Source: an uncultured Tropicimonas sp. (lineage in GTDB: Bacteria; Pseudomonadota; Alphaproteobacteria; Rhodobacterales; Rhodobacteraceae). Taken from it: 64,000 nt of DNA. The stretch covers positions 1 to 64,000 of the forward strand of contig CANLZY010000005.1 in NCBI GenBank assembly GCA_947495685.1, given 5' to 3'. This document shows positions 39,702-51,586 of this stretch, one piece after another. The position numbers and the translations under genes are program-made. Position 1 is the stretch's first letter; every line of letters begins with the position of its first letter. The notes beneath the pieces are model-generated. The model did no database searches. It was not told where the DNA came from and worked only from the letters and a program-made list of their open reading frames with translations.

Positions 39702-40637
39702 TCAGTAACCTTGGCCGCGATCGACCACGTGCAGATACGGGGCGCCCGATTCACCCCGGCGGATATTGTCGACAATCACCTGCGCCGCGGTCTCCGTACG
39801 GGTTTCCGACGCGATGTGCGGCGTGACGGTCACATGGGGATGCGCCCAGAAAGGGTGCTCTGGTGGCAGCGGCTCAACCCGAAAGACATCCAGCGTCGCG
39901 TGCCCGACCTGGCCGGTGTCCAGCGCGGCCAGCAGTGCTGCGTCATCAATCAACGGGCCGCGTCCCGGGTTGATGATCACCGCGCCGGCGGGCAGTTGGG
40001 CCAGGTGCGCGGCATTCAGAAGGCTGTCGGTTCCCGCGGTCAGCGGCAGCAGCAGGATCAGGATCTCGGCAGACGCCAGCGCCTGCTCCAGCCCTTGAGG
40101 GCCGGACAGGCAGGTGATCCCCGAGACGTCGCGCTGGCTCCGGCTCCAGCCGGTCACCCGGAAATTCAACCCGGCAAGCGCCTGTGCGCAGGCGGCACCC
40201 AATTCCCCCAATCCCAGGACTGTCACGTTGCGATGGCGGGCAAGGGGTGGAACGTGGCGGACCCAGTCGCCGGATTGGTGCGTCAAGGCGTGATCGATGT
40301 TCAGGTGGTGGCGCAGCGTGTGACCAACCACCCATTCGACCATGCCTTCGGTCAGGCCGGTGTCGACCATACGGGCCAGCGGCACCGTGAGTGTCTGGTT
40401 GCCGACAATGGTCTCGACCCCGGCCCACAGGTTCAGAACAGCCTTCAGCCGGGTAAAGGGCGTGAAATCCTGCACGTCGGACGATGGGGAATAGACGATG
40501 TAATCGATGGTCTCGGGCGGGCCGGCCTCTGGCGAGATCTCTGCCGTGATCCCGGCCTCGGCCAGCCAGTGCCGCAGGTGGGGTTCATAGTCGTCCCAGG
40601 CCTCAGGCCCGGCGGCAAACAGGATGTTCGTGGTCAT
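39702..40637 (-). CDS. ghrA: Glyoxylate/hydroxypyruvate reductase A
   Basis: A 311-residue D-2-hydroxyacid dehydrogenase of the GhrA type. The Rossmann motif VLGLGELGAACAQAL lies mid-protein, followed by NPGRGPLIDDAALL and the catalytic HPFWAHPHVTVTPHIASET region. It reduces glyoxylate/hydroxypyruvate. The ATG overlaps the rodA stop (ATGA), linking it to the cell-shape operon rather than to metabolism genes. Confidence 0.9.
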   Translation of the reverse strand: MTTNILFAAGPEAWDDYEPHLRHWLAEAGITAEISPEAGPPETIDYIVYSPSSDVQDFTPFTRLKAVLNLWAGVETIVGNQTLTVPLARMVDTGLTEGMVEWVVGHTLRHHLNIDHALTHQSGDWVRHVPPLARHRNVTVLGLGELGAACAQALAGLNFRVTGWSRSQRDVSGITCLSGPQGLEQALASAEILILLLPLTAGTDSLLNAAHLAQLPAGAVIINPGRGPLIDDAALLAALDTGQVGHATLDVFRVEPLPPEHPFWAHPHVTVTPHIASETRTETAAQVIVDNIRRGESGAPYLHVVDRGQGY

Positions 40638-41782
40638 GAGCGTCCCCTTGGACGGTGGACATGGGCCGATTGCACCAGCCCGAAGGCCGCCAGCAACACC
40701 AGCATCGCCGACCCGCCATAGCTGACCAGCGGCAGCGGTACGCCGACGACGGGTGCCAGGCCCATCACCATGGACATGTTCACCGCAAAGAACAGGAAGA
40801 AGGTAGCCGCGATGCCGATGGTCAGCAACGAGGCAAAGCGGTCCTTGTTGGTCATCGCAGAGGCGAGGCAGAAAACGATGATCAGGGCATAGAGAGTCAG
40901 CAATGACGCCGCGCCGACAAAACCGAATTCCTCGGCCAGCGTGGTGAAGATGAAGTCGGTGTGTTTTTCGGGCAGGAAGTTCAACCGCGATTGGGTGCCC
41001 TGCATGAAGCCGCGCCCCGTCCAGCCGCCGGAGCCGAGCGCGATCTTGGACTGGGTGATGTGATACCCGGCCCCCAGAGGATCGGATTCGGGGTCAAGAA
41101 ACGTGTCGATCCGCCGATACTGGTAGTCCTTGATCAACTGCCACGCAGTGCCGCGCGATTGGAACACCGCCGTGACCAGCCCGACACCAGCACCGATGAC
41201 GGCGGCGAAATAGGCCCAGTGGACCCCGGCTGCAAACATCACGAGGCCGCCACCCGCAACCAGCAGGATTGCTGTGCCCAGATCGGGTTGGCGCAGCACG
41301 AGGAAGGTTGGCAGCAGGATGATGATCACCGGCAGGATGACCCAGAAAACCCGGCTGACCTTGCGAATGTCGAGCCAGTCGTAATAGGCGGCCAGGAACA
41401 TGACGAGCGTGATCTTCATCAACTCCGACGGCTGCAGCCGCATGAAGCCGATGTCGATCCAGCGTTGCGCGCCCATGCCGGTCGTACCGATCAGTTCCAC
41501 CGCAACCAGCAGCAACACCGAGGCGCCGTAAGCAAGGGCCGCAACGTTGCGCCAGAAATAGATCGGCACAATCGCGATCACCAGCATCCCGACCATGCCG
41601 AGCGCAAAGCGCTTCATCTGCGGTTCCGCCCAGGGTTGCAGCGACCCGCCGGCAACGGAATAGAGCATCAGGAACCCCACCGACGACACCGCCGTCAGCA
41701 ACAGCACCAGCCCCCAGTTCAGGTGCAGGATCTTGGAAAGCCCGGTCGGGACAGTCTGAACGCGATACTCTAGATAGGACAT
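40634..41782 (-). CDS. rodA: Rod-shape SEDS peptidoglycan glycosyltransferase
   Basis: A 382-residue SEDS protein with ten predicted helices: LRPSEL-type segment FMRLQPSELMKITLVMFLA, ALGSGGWTGRGFMQGTQSR and FIFTTLAEEFGFVGA. It polymerises glycan strands during elongation together with PBP2 encoded just upstream. Its stop overlaps ghrA; the PBP2 stop is 9 bp before its ATG. Confidence 0.97.
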   Translation of the reverse strand: MSYLEYRVQTVPTGLSKILHLNWGLVLLLTAVSSVGFLMLYSVAGGSLQPWAEPQMKRFALGMVGMLVIAIVPIYFWRNVAALAYGASVLLLVAVELIGTTGMGAQRWIDIGFMRLQPSELMKITLVMFLAAYYDWLDIRKVSRVFWVILPVIIILLPTFLVLRQPDLGTAILLVAGGGLVMFAAGVHWAYFAAVIGAGVGLVTAVFQSRGTAWQLIKDYQYRRIDTFLDPESDPLGAGYHITQSKIALGSGGWTGRGFMQGTQSRLNFLPEKHTDFIFTTLAEEFGFVGAASLLTLYALIIVFCLASAMTNKDRFASLLTIGIAATFFLFFAVNMSMVMGLAPVVGVPLPLVSYGGSAMLVLLAAFGLVQSAHVHRPRGRS

Positions 41783-41791
41783 CGCCGCTCC

Positions 41792-43711
41792 CTAGGCCCG
41801 ATCATTTCCGGTGCCATCGGTGTCGTCGCGCCGCAGGGGCATGTTCTCCCAGATCTCGGCGATCTTGTCGCGCTCGCCCGACGGAAAGACATCCATCGGT
41901 GGCAGGCTGCCATGCAGCGCCCGCGCCACGATATCGCGCGCCACAGGGGCTGCGGCCGTGGAACCTCCGCCGCCATGCTCGACAACGACAGACACGGCGA
42001 TCCGGGGCTTGTCGTAGGGGGCAAAGCACACGAACAGGGCGTGGTCACGCTGTTCCCACGGCACGGTCTTGTTGTTGACCACGACAGACCGGACCTGACT
42101 GGTGCCGGTCTTTCCGGCCATCTTGTATTCCTCGGGAAGAAGGCGCGCCCGATAGGCGGTGCCACGGCGCGAGTTGGAGACCGAGTACATCGCCTTTTGA
42201 ACCTGTTTCAGCGTTGTCGGGCTGATCCCGATTGGGCCATCCGTCAAGATCGGCTGTTCGACGGCGTCGATGGATTTCACCAGCCGGGGCCGGATGCCCT
42301 CGCCGGTGGCAATCCGTGCCGTCATCAGCGCCAGTTGCAGCGGCGAGGCCAGCACGAACCCCTGGCCGATGGAGGCGTTCAGGCTGTCGCCGACCATCCA
42401 GCTTTCCTGGCGGCGGGATTCCTTCCACGCCTTTGTTGGGGCCAGCCCTTCGGCCACGGCCGACATCGGCAGGTCATGCCGGATGCCGATGCCAAGCTTG
42501 CGGGCCATTTTCGAGATATTCTCGATCCCGACCCGCTCCGCCAGTTCGTAATAATAGACGTCACAGGAGCGCATCAGGCTGTCGTGCAGATCGACCCAAC
42601 CGTGCCCGCCGCGTTTCCAGCAATGGAACCGCCGCGTACCCAGTTGCTTGTAGCCGCCGCAATAGATCGTCTCGCCTGCGGTCACCACGCCAGCCTCGTG
42701 CGCGGCCAGCGCCGTCACCATCTTGAAGGTCGATCCGGGCGGATAGGTGCCCTGAACCGACTTGTTTGCCAGCGGGCGGTGGTCGTTTTCGGTCAGGTTC
42801 CGATAGTCCTTTATCGAGATCCCGCGGACAAAAAGGTTGGGGTCAAAGCTGGGCGAGGATGCAATCGCAAGGATGTCGCCATCGTTCACGTCCATCACGA
42901 CGGCGGCGGCGCTTTCGGTGGACAGGCGCGCGTTGACGAAGTTCTGAAGCCCGGTATTGATCGTCAGCTGCAGGTCGGCGCCCTTCTGGCCCTCCTGCCG
43001 CGACAGCTCGCGCATGACCCGGCCACCCGCGTTGACCTCGATCCGCTTGGTGCCGGCAGAGCCGCGCAACAGGTCCTCGCTCTTGGCCTCCAGCCCGACC
43101 TTGCCGATCTGGAACTTCGGGATCTGCAACAGCGGGTCCGGGTTTGTCAGCTTGCCCAGATCGTGGTCCGAGACCGGACCGACGTAGCCAACCACGTGGG
43201 CAAAATCCTCGCCCAGCGGGTAATGCCGCGTCAGACCCACTTCGGGGGTGACGCCGGGCAGGGCAGGGGCATTCACGGCAACTTCGGCCACGTCTTCCCA
43301 GGCCAGCTGGTCGGCGATCGTCACGGGCACAAAGGGGCTGCGGCGGCGGATCTCGCGCAGGGCGCGTTCCACGTCGTCGTCGGACAGCGGCACCAGGCTG
43401 CGCAGCTTGGCAAAGGTCTGCTCCAGGTCCCCCGCGTCCTCGCGGACAATGACGATGCGATAGTTCTGAACGTTCTCGGCGATCTCGACGCCGTTGCGGT
43501 CAAAGATCAGGCCGCGGGCGGGTGGGATCAGCCGGATGTTGATGCGGTTCTCTTCGGCCAGCAGCCGGAAGGTATCGGCCTGGTCGACCTGCATATAGCG
43601 CATCCGGCCCGCCAGGACCCCCATGAAGCCCAGCATCGAGCCGCCAAGGATCAACCCGCGACGCGTGATGCGGCGGGCGCTTTCTTCGGTATCTCTTGGC
43701 GCGCGTCTCAC
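41792..43711 (-). CDS. mrdA: Penicillin-binding protein 2
   Basis: A 639-residue class B PBP. A membrane anchor at about 18-36 is followed by the pedestal domain and the transpeptidase domain with Ser327 in STFK, SCD as the second motif (SCDVYYYELAERVG) and KTGTSQV as the third. It cross-links side-wall peptidoglycan with RodA. The start overlaps the mreD stop by four bases (ATGA). Confidence 0.97.
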   Translation of the reverse strand: MRRAPRDTEESARRITRRGLILGGSMLGFMGVLAGRMRYMQVDQADTFRLLAEENRINIRLIPPARGLIFDRNGVEIAENVQNYRIVIVREDAGDLEQTFAKLRSLVPLSDDDVERALREIRRRSPFVPVTIADQLAWEDVAEVAVNAPALPGVTPEVGLTRHYPLGEDFAHVVGYVGPVSDHDLGKLTNPDPLLQIPKFQIGKVGLEAKSEDLLRGSAGTKRIEVNAGGRVMRELSRQEGQKGADLQLTINTGLQNFVNARLSTESAAAVVMDVNDGDILAIASSPSFDPNLFVRGISIKDYRNLTENDHRPLANKSVQGTYPPGSTFKMVTALAAHEAGVVTAGETIYCGGYKQLGTRRFHCWKRGGHGWVDLHDSLMRSCDVYYYELAERVGIENISKMARKLGIGIRHDLPMSAVAEGLAPTKAWKESRRQESWMVGDSLNASIGQGFVLASPLQLALMTARIATGEGIRPRLVKSIDAVEQPILTDGPIGISPTTLKQVQKAMYSVSNSRRGTAYRARLLPEEYKMAGKTGTSQVRSVVVNNKTVPWEQRDHALFVCFAPYDKPRIAVSVVVEHGGGGSTAAAPVARDIVARALHGSLPPMDVFPSGERDKIAEIWENMPLRRDDTDGTGNDRA

Positions 43712-44247
43712 AGGCGGTTCCCCAGGGCATCGGCTTCATTGGGGGCAACGGCGCTGACCCCGAAGGCAAAATGCGACACAAGCACCACAATTGGATAGGT
43801 GGCGGCAGAAAACAAGGCCCGCAACAGATCAAGCCCGAGCGGCGGACGGTCCAGCATGACCAGCGACAGGACGATCTGGTTCAATCCGACCAGTGCGAGC
43901 ATGACCATCGTCACCAGCGCCCATTCGATTGGAAAGGGCAGCGAGCGCGAAATGTCCTTGCGCGCGCGCAGGATTTCACTGCCCAGAAGGACCAGCGCAG
44001 CCCCAAGCCCCGGGGGGCGTTGCAGCAGCATGTCCAGAAACAGGAACAACACCATCAACAACAGGACCGGCACATAGGACGGCCGTCGCAGCACCCAGGC
44101 GAAAGTCAGCGCAATCGTCAGATCGGGGCCGGGCAGCTTTCCGGCGCCGGGGCCGAGCGGCAGAAGCTGTACGAAGGCCAGCAGCAGGATCAGTGCGATG
44201 AACAGCGCGCGGTAGCCCCAGGTCCGGGTGGTAATCGGGTCAACCAT
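43708..44247 (-). CDS. mreD: Rod shape-determining protein MreD
   Basis: About 179 residues with five hydrophobic segments (WGYRALFIALILLLAFVQLL, VPVLLLMVLFLFLDML). I chose the ATG at 44247, which overlaps the end of mreC by eight bases, over an upstream in-frame start. It belongs to the elongasome together with MreB/MreC encoded upstream. Confidence 0.88.
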   Translation of the reverse strand: MVDPITTRTWGYRALFIALILLLAFVQLLPLGPGAGKLPGPDLTIALTFAWVLRRPSYVPVLLLMVLFLFLDMLLQRPPGLGAALVLLGSEILRARKDISRSLPFPIEWALVTMVMLALVGLNQIVLSLVMLDRPPLGLDLLRALFSAATYPIVVLVSHFAFGVSAVAPNEADALGNRL

Positions 44248-45169
44248 CGCCAGCCTCCGCCGGTTGCTCCGCCTCGGCAGTGGCATCCGGATCGACCGGA
44301 ACAGGTTGCGGCGGCACGATCAGGCCGCCGGTGTCCGACACGACCTCTCCGTGATGGCTGCGCAGCACCCGCAGGAATTCCAGTTGCTCATAGTCGGCGG
44401 CCAGCCACACCCGATAGCGTCCGTCCGGCCCGAGCGCCAACTGTCCCACCAGCATGCCCGGTGGAAAGACGCCGCCGTCGCCGGAACTGACCACACGGTC
44501 ACCCGGTTTGATGCTGTCGAGATCTTCGAGGAACTCGATGGCTGGCGCGGCGGTGTTGTCACCGGACAGAATGGCGCGTTGTCCGGAAGGCTGGATCGTG
44601 ACCGGCATCCGGCTGGCCGCGTCGGTCAGCAGGAGCACCCGGCTGGTGTTGTTGCCAACGCCAGAGATCCGCCCGACCAGCCCAAGGCCATCCATTGTCG
44701 CCCAGCCGTCCATGATTCCGTCACGCTGCCCGACGTTCAGCAACACCGACTGGCGGAACGGCGAACCGCTGTCGGCCACGACCAGGCCAGAGACGGAGGT
44801 CAGCTTGGGGTCCAGCCGCACCTTGTTCAGGGCCAGCAACTTGGCGTTTTGCTGCTCCAGTTGTACGGCGGCTTCTTTCCATGCCTTCATCTGCTGCAAC
44901 TCGCGTCGCAGGTCCTGATTCTGGTGATAAATCCGCTGGTAGGACTGAAAATCCTCGACCATGCCGGCGAAATGGGCCAGTGGCACGCTGGCCCATTCAA
45001 AGCTGGGCACCACCCTGTCGACAAGGTTCGCGCGGAACCGCTCCACGCGCGGGCTGTCGATCCGCCACAGCAGGAAGAGTGCAAAGCAGAATAAGATCAG
45101 CCCGCCGACAAGGATCCGGCGAACCGGTTTGCCATAATCCACTTCGGAACTGTTCAGGTGTCGTGCCAC
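44240..45169 (-). CDS. mreC: Rod shape-determining protein MreC
   Basis: A 309-residue bitopic protein: membrane helix about 17-37, coiled coil about 65-110 (FQSYQRIYHQNQDLRRELQQ), then the two beta-barrel MreC domains (VVADSGSPFRQSVLLNVG, VLLLTDAASRMPVTI). Scaffolds the elongasome in the periplasm. The acidic C-terminal tail (DPDATAEAEQPAEAGDG) is typical of alphaproteobacteria. Confidence 0.95.
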   Translation of the reverse strand: MARHLNSSEVDYGKPVRRILVGGLILFCFALFLLWRIDSPRVERFRANLVDRVVPSFEWASVPLAHFAGMVEDFQSYQRIYHQNQDLRRELQQMKAWKEAAVQLEQQNAKLLALNKVRLDPKLTSVSGLVVADSGSPFRQSVLLNVGQRDGIMDGWATMDGLGLVGRISGVGNNTSRVLLLTDAASRMPVTIQPSGQRAILSGDNTAAPAIEFLEDLDSIKPGDRVVSSGDGGVFPPGMLVGQLALGPDGRYRVWLAADYEQLEFLRVLRSHHGEVVSDTGGLIVPPQPVPVDPDATAEAEQPAEAGDG

Positions 45170-45220
45170 GCGGCCTCACTCTTGCCAGCCAGTCGGCAAG
45201 CGTCTGGCCGGGTCTTCAGT

Positions 45221-46261
<1,041 letters not shown>

Positions 46262-46478
46262 TTATTCCTGCTCTTGTCTTGCCAATGATGTGTTTTGCCG
46301 CGTCGGCTTGCCGAGCCGTGTGACGTTGGTTCTATAGTCGCGCCGCCGGGTTTGCGAAAGGGGCAAAGCCGATGCCATCGGCGTTCATTCGCCGGTTGAG
46401 GCATTGGCGGTCAAAATGTGCTTTGATCGCAGCCTGTGTGCCAGAACGGGGCGAAACGGAAAAGTGGGAGGTTTCGGG

Positions 46479-47486
46479 ATGCTGGAAACCGCGAAGATGC
46501 AGCAGTTTCAGGATCGCGCCATCCTGCACCTTGTGGATCGCTGGGTGCGGAATCGATATCCCTACGTGGTCCAGTTTCCCCGGTGGGTCGAACCCGCGCC
46601 CCCGCGCGAGAGGTGCCTGGCGGTTCCGTTGGCCGCAAATGACAAGTTTGTCTGGCGCAAGGTCTTCGACCGCGACCCCCGGTTCACGGTCGCCTCGGAC
46701 AAGCTCGCCTGCAAACGGTTTGTGGCCGAACGCCTGCCCGAGGTGCCGATGGCCCGCATCCTGTGGGAGGGGACTGACCCGGCGCGCATCCCCAAACGGT
46801 TGCTGAAGGGTAACGTGATGGTGAAGGCCAATCATGGTTGCAGCACCAACATCGCCGTCCGCAACGGCAAGCCCGGCAAGCAACGCGTGGTCGAACGGAT
46901 GCGGCGGTACCTGGCCGAGGGGCACGGCGGATCGACCCTGCAATGGGGGTATTTCAATGTCCCACGGAAGGTGTTTGTCGAGGAGTTGCTGGTTGATGGC
47001 GCACCGCTGCAGGAGTTGAAGTTCTACATGTTCGGACGCCGGATCGAACGGTTGTTGCATATCAACGACCGTTTTGGCGACCTGTCGGCCAATGGACGGG
47101 AACCGGATGACGAAGGGCGCCTGCAACTTCTGGACTACCCCACGGCGATCGGCGAGGACAATGTGCTGCAGATGCCGCTGCCGGAGTGTTTTCCCCAGGC
47201 GGAACGAATCGCCCGTAGGCTCGGAGAAGAGTTCGACCACATTCGGGTGGATCTGCTGACCGATGGGCCGAACCTGTGGATGGGCGAGTTGACGGTCTAT
47301 AACCTTGGTGGACAGATATCTCACACGGGCCATGACCCGACGGCGCAGATCAGCCGCGCCTGGGACATCCGGAAGAGCTGGTTTCTGACGACGCCACAAC
47401 CCGGTTGGCGGGGGCGGTATGCGGCCGCGCTTCGGCGCCGGCTCGATCAGCTTGCCGAGACCGCCCCGCCCCTGCCGCCGGCCTGA
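46479..47486 (+). CDS. TupA-like ATP-grasp protein
   Basis: A 335-residue protein with the TupA-like ATP-grasp pattern: DKFVWRKVFDRDPRFTVASD, the Lys strand GNVMVKANHGCSTNIAV, VFVEELLVDGAPLQELKFYM, and DHIRVDLLTDGPNLWMGELT supplying metal-binding acidic residues. These enzymes are usually found with polysaccharide synthesis and are thought to form amide bonds to sugar acids. GGGAGG lies about 8 nt before the ATG. It stands alone, divergent from mreB. Confidence 0.78.
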   Translation: MLETAKMQQFQDRAILHLVDRWVRNRYPYVVQFPRWVEPAPPRERCLAVPLAANDKFVWRKVFDRDPRFTVASDKLACKRFVAERLPEVPMARILWEGTDPARIPKRLLKGNVMVKANHGCSTNIAVRNGKPGKQRVVERMRRYLAEGHGGSTLQWGYFNVPRKVFVEELLVDGAPLQELKFYMFGRRIERLLHINDRFGDLSANGREPDDEGRLQLLDYPTAIGEDNVLQMPLPECFPQAERIARRLGEEFDHIRVDLLTDGPNLWMGELTVYNLGGQISHTGHDPTAQISRAWDIRKSWFLTTPQPGWRGRYAAALRRRLDQLAETAPPLPPA

Positions 47487-47839
47487 GGGCTGCGCGGCGA
47501 GTTGTCAGGCACATGCCGGCGTTGGCGCGCAACGACAGGGCACAGGCAGAGGGTGGCATATCGTCCGCCGCTGCTCCCTCCGCATCGCGGCAAAGCGCGG
47601 CCGAAGAGTCGTCATTCACTCCCTGCCGGGAGAAATCGGACGCAACGGTAATCGCCAGTGGGTATTCGCGCGCATCGTGCACATGGTCGAACCGGTGCAG
47701 TGCCCTGGTGTTCCGCAAATCGGGATGCAGATCCGCCGATAGCTTCCCTTGCGTCGCCGGATCAATGGGCGCGCGGCAAGAAGCGATCGCTGCATCCATC
47801 CTGGCCAGGTCAGGAGCCATCATTTCAGACACAGACGAC
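47487..47839. other. Region between the ATP-grasp gene and the leuA terminator
   Basis: About 350 bp. A minus-strand frame (from an ATG near 47820) stays open through the region but overlaps the end of the ATP-grasp gene by ~130 bp, has no SD that I can defend and no recognisable sequence, so I do not annotate it. Confidence 0.4.
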
Positions 47840-47873
47840 AAAAGCCCGCAGCGCATTGGCGCTACGGACTTTT
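47840..47873 (-). terminator. Terminator downstream of leuA
   Basis: On the minus strand AAAAGTCCGTAGCGC pairs with GCGCTGCGGGCTTTT (15 bp including G-U pairs) around loop CAAT, ending in TTTT. It is 80 bp past the leuA stop and could also serve the converging ATP-grasp gene. Confidence 0.7.
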
Positions 47874-47952
47874 GCCGTGTGCAACACATCATGTAAGGGG
47901 CCAACCTGTCGCCCAAGGCCCTTGTGCCCCTGCTTCCGCAGCTGTGCTCGCT

Positions 47953-49527
<1,575 letters not shown>

Positions 49528-49573
49528 TGGTTTGGTCCTTGGTGTCCTTCAATCCCAGGCGCGGTAGCCATGC

Positions 49574-49609
49574 CCTCTGAGCGGACGCGCCGGATGGCAC
49601 GCTCAGAGG
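49574..49609 (-). promoter_or_regulatory. Attenuator-type hairpin in the leuA leader
   Basis: CCTCTGAGCG / CGCTCAGAGG forms a perfect 10-bp stem with a 16-nt loop. In the RNA its 5' arm includes the last Leu codon and stop of the leader ORF. A ribosome stalled on the leucine run would cover that arm and prevent pairing, a simple switch. No U-tract follows, so whether it terminates transcription by itself is open. Confidence 0.6.
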
Positions 49610-49692
49610 CGGGTAAGGAGAAGGAGGAGGCCGGCAAGCGGACGCGCCCGCGAAATCGCGGGGGTCGAAGGGATATGCCGGTACATCGTCAT
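49603..49692 (-). CDS. leuA leader peptide (29 aa, leucine-rich)
   Basis: An ORF of 29 codons: MTMYRHIPSTPAIS then RARPLAGLLLLLTRL and stop. Seven leucines, five consecutive (CTC CTC CTT CTC CTT), sit near the end, as expected of a leucine-sensing leader. A second in-frame ATG is the third codon. It ends 76 bp before the leuA ATG, with the hairpin starting at its stop. The 11-mer GCGCGTCCGCT occurs both inside this ORF (49637-49647) and in the hairpin region (49580-49590). Function follows from comparison with known leu attenuators; no homologue was searched. Confidence 0.7.
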   Translation of the reverse strand: MTMYRHIPSTPAISRARPLAGLLLLLTRL

Positions 49693-49901
49693 GGCGGCGA
49701 CTATACGCAGGGAATCACGAAAGGGAAGGTGAAAAACGGAACAGGCAAAGAGCTTCGCCTGCGGCCAACTTGCGCGCGCCGGGGGCAGGGAGGGCGGCGG
49801 AGAACGGCGCGCTGCGGGGGCATGGCGGTCTGGACGGCATCGGCGTCCAGACGAGAGGTGCATCCCGACAAGTCTGGTTGGGCCTCGCAGATGGGGTGCG
49901 A
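49693..49901. other. leuA upstream region / MORN gene 3' flank
   Basis: About 210 bp between the leader ORF and the MORN gene stop. It should hold the leuA promoter; I cannot point to clear -35/-10 boxes. Confidence 0.4.
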
Positions 49902-51419
49902 TCAGTTTGCGGGCGGCTCGGTTTCTTCGGTATCTGCCGCCGGCGATTGAACCTCGGCTTGCACCGGAGCGGCAGTTTCGGGGTCCGATCCAACGGCGGT
50001 TGTGTCCGGGGCAGGGGTGTCGACCCGTACCAGTTCGCCCTTGTCCCAGTCGCCGGTGCGTTCCTCGCCGGTGGCGTATTGCATCAGGCCCTGGCCCTGC
50101 GGCATGCCGGCCTTGAACGTGCCCTCGTAGACATCGCCGTTGACATAGGTCGCGCGGCCCTTGCCCTCGATCTCGCCCGATTTCCAGGCGCCGACATAGA
50201 CAAATCCGGCCGAGGTCGTGAGCGTGCCTTGGCCCGACCGCTGGCCGTCGACGAAATCGCCTTCGTAGACGCTGCCGTCGGTGTAGATCGCCTTGCCCTT
50301 GCCGTTGCGCACGCCGTCGACCCACGCGCCTTCGTAGCGATAGCCATCGGGATAGGTCATCGTCCCGGTGCCGTGGTACTTGGCACCCTTGAACTGGCCT
50401 TCGTAGACGCCGCCATCGGGGTACCGGGCGACGCCAGTGCCCTGCATGACATTCTCGACCCAGTCGCCGTCGTAGGAATTGCCGTTCGGATACAGGATGC
50501 GTCCGGTGCCATGGGCCATGTTGTTCAGGCTTTCACCCTCGTAGACCGAACCATCGGGATAGATGACCTTGCCCATGCCCTCCATTCGGCCCCGCACCCA
50601 GCTGCCAGCATAGATATAGCCGTCGGTGCCGGTGAACGTGCCCTCGCCATCGCGTTGGTCATCCTTGAACCCACCTTCGTAGGCATCACCGTTGGGGTAG
50701 GTCGCCTTGCCGTGGCCTTCGCGCTTGCCCTCGACCAGAAGCCCCTCGTAGGTCTCGCCATTGGGTTGCTTCAGCCGGCCCAGCCCGTTGATCTGGCCGT
50801 TCTTCCAGGAGCCGTCGTACTCGAACCCGTCGGTCTTGGTCAACGTGCCCTGGCCCGACCGTTGGCCGCGGCTGAGATTGCCCTCGTAGATCGTGCCATC
50901 CGGGTAGGTGATGGTGCCCTTGCCTTCCTTGACGCCGGCGACCCAGGATCCCTCGTACCGGTAACCATCAGGTGAAATCATCAACCCCTGACCACTGTGC
51001 AGCGCGTTCACGAACTGGCCTTCGTAGCGCACGCCATTGGCGTATTGGGCCAGACCCTGGCCGGTCATCTCGTTTTCGAGCCACTCGCCTTCGTAGGTAC
51101 CGCCATCGGCAAAGGTGATCTTGCCGAACCCATGCGGCTTGCCCTTGGCGAAACTGCCTTCGTAGACCGAGCCGTCGGGGAAGCGGGCGATGCCCTGGCC
51201 CAGGATCTCGCCCTCGACCCAGTCACCGACATATTCATACCCGTTTGGAAGCCGGTAGGTGCCCTGGCCGTGCTGCAGCCCGTCCTTGAACGTGCCTTCG
51301 TAGACACCACCGTTTTCGTACTGTTTTGTCTGGACGCTGCTGTCCTGCGCGACGGCCCCGGTCGCCAGGGCGGCGGCGAGTGCCGCGGACATCAGAAGGT
51401 TTCTTGCCTGTTGGGTCAT
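49902..51419 (-). CDS. Exported MORN-repeat protein (18 repeats)
   Basis: A 505-residue protein with a signal peptide (LLMSAALAAALATGAVAQ). Residues ~38 to ~452 are 18 consecutive 23-residue MORN repeats (consensus YEGxWxxGxxxGxGxxxxPDG), followed by an Ala/Pro/Glu-rich acidic tail. The DNA shows the matching 69-bp periodicity. MORN arrays bind lipids or proteins; an exported one likely works at the envelope. I took the ATG at 51419, preceded by GGAAG, rejecting a 31-residue extension. Function unknown. Confidence 0.9.
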   Translation of the reverse strand: MTQQARNLLMSAALAAALATGAVAQDSSVQTKQYENGGVYEGTFKDGLQHGQGTYRLPNGYEYVGDWVEGEILGQGIARFPDGSVYEGSFAKGKPHGFGKITFADGGTYEGEWLENEMTGQGLAQYANGVRYEGQFVNALHSGQGLMISPDGYRYEGSWVAGVKEGKGTITYPDGTIYEGNLSRGQRSGQGTLTKTDGFEYDGSWKNGQINGLGRLKQPNGETYEGLLVEGKREGHGKATYPNGDAYEGGFKDDQRDGEGTFTGTDGYIYAGSWVRGRMEGMGKVIYPDGSVYEGESLNNMAHGTGRILYPNGNSYDGDWVENVMQGTGVARYPDGGVYEGQFKGAKYHGTGTMTYPDGYRYEGAWVDGVRNGKGKAIYTDGSVYEGDFVDGQRSGQGTLTTSAGFVYVGAWKSGEIEGKGRATYVNGDVYEGTFKAGMPQGQGLMQYATGEERTGDWDKGELVRVDTPAPDTTAVGSDPETAAPVQAEVQSPAADTEETEPPAN

Positions 51420-51586
51420 GACTGCTTCCGTTGCAGGCCGGGGGCATGTGCCCCGGCCCGTTCCGGGCAACCCTAATTGCGGCCCGGAACGGGGGCAACG
51501 CTTTTTGCCCATGCCGCTTTCAACTGCGCGTCAGTCTGCTAAGAGATCCGCGGCCCATCCGTGAAGCAGACCCGAGGAGCGCGCCC

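Noticed and set aside
47350-47916. Minus-strand frame downstream of leuA
   Set aside because: Overlaps the ATP-grasp gene by over 130 bp and the leuA terminator; no recognisable protein.
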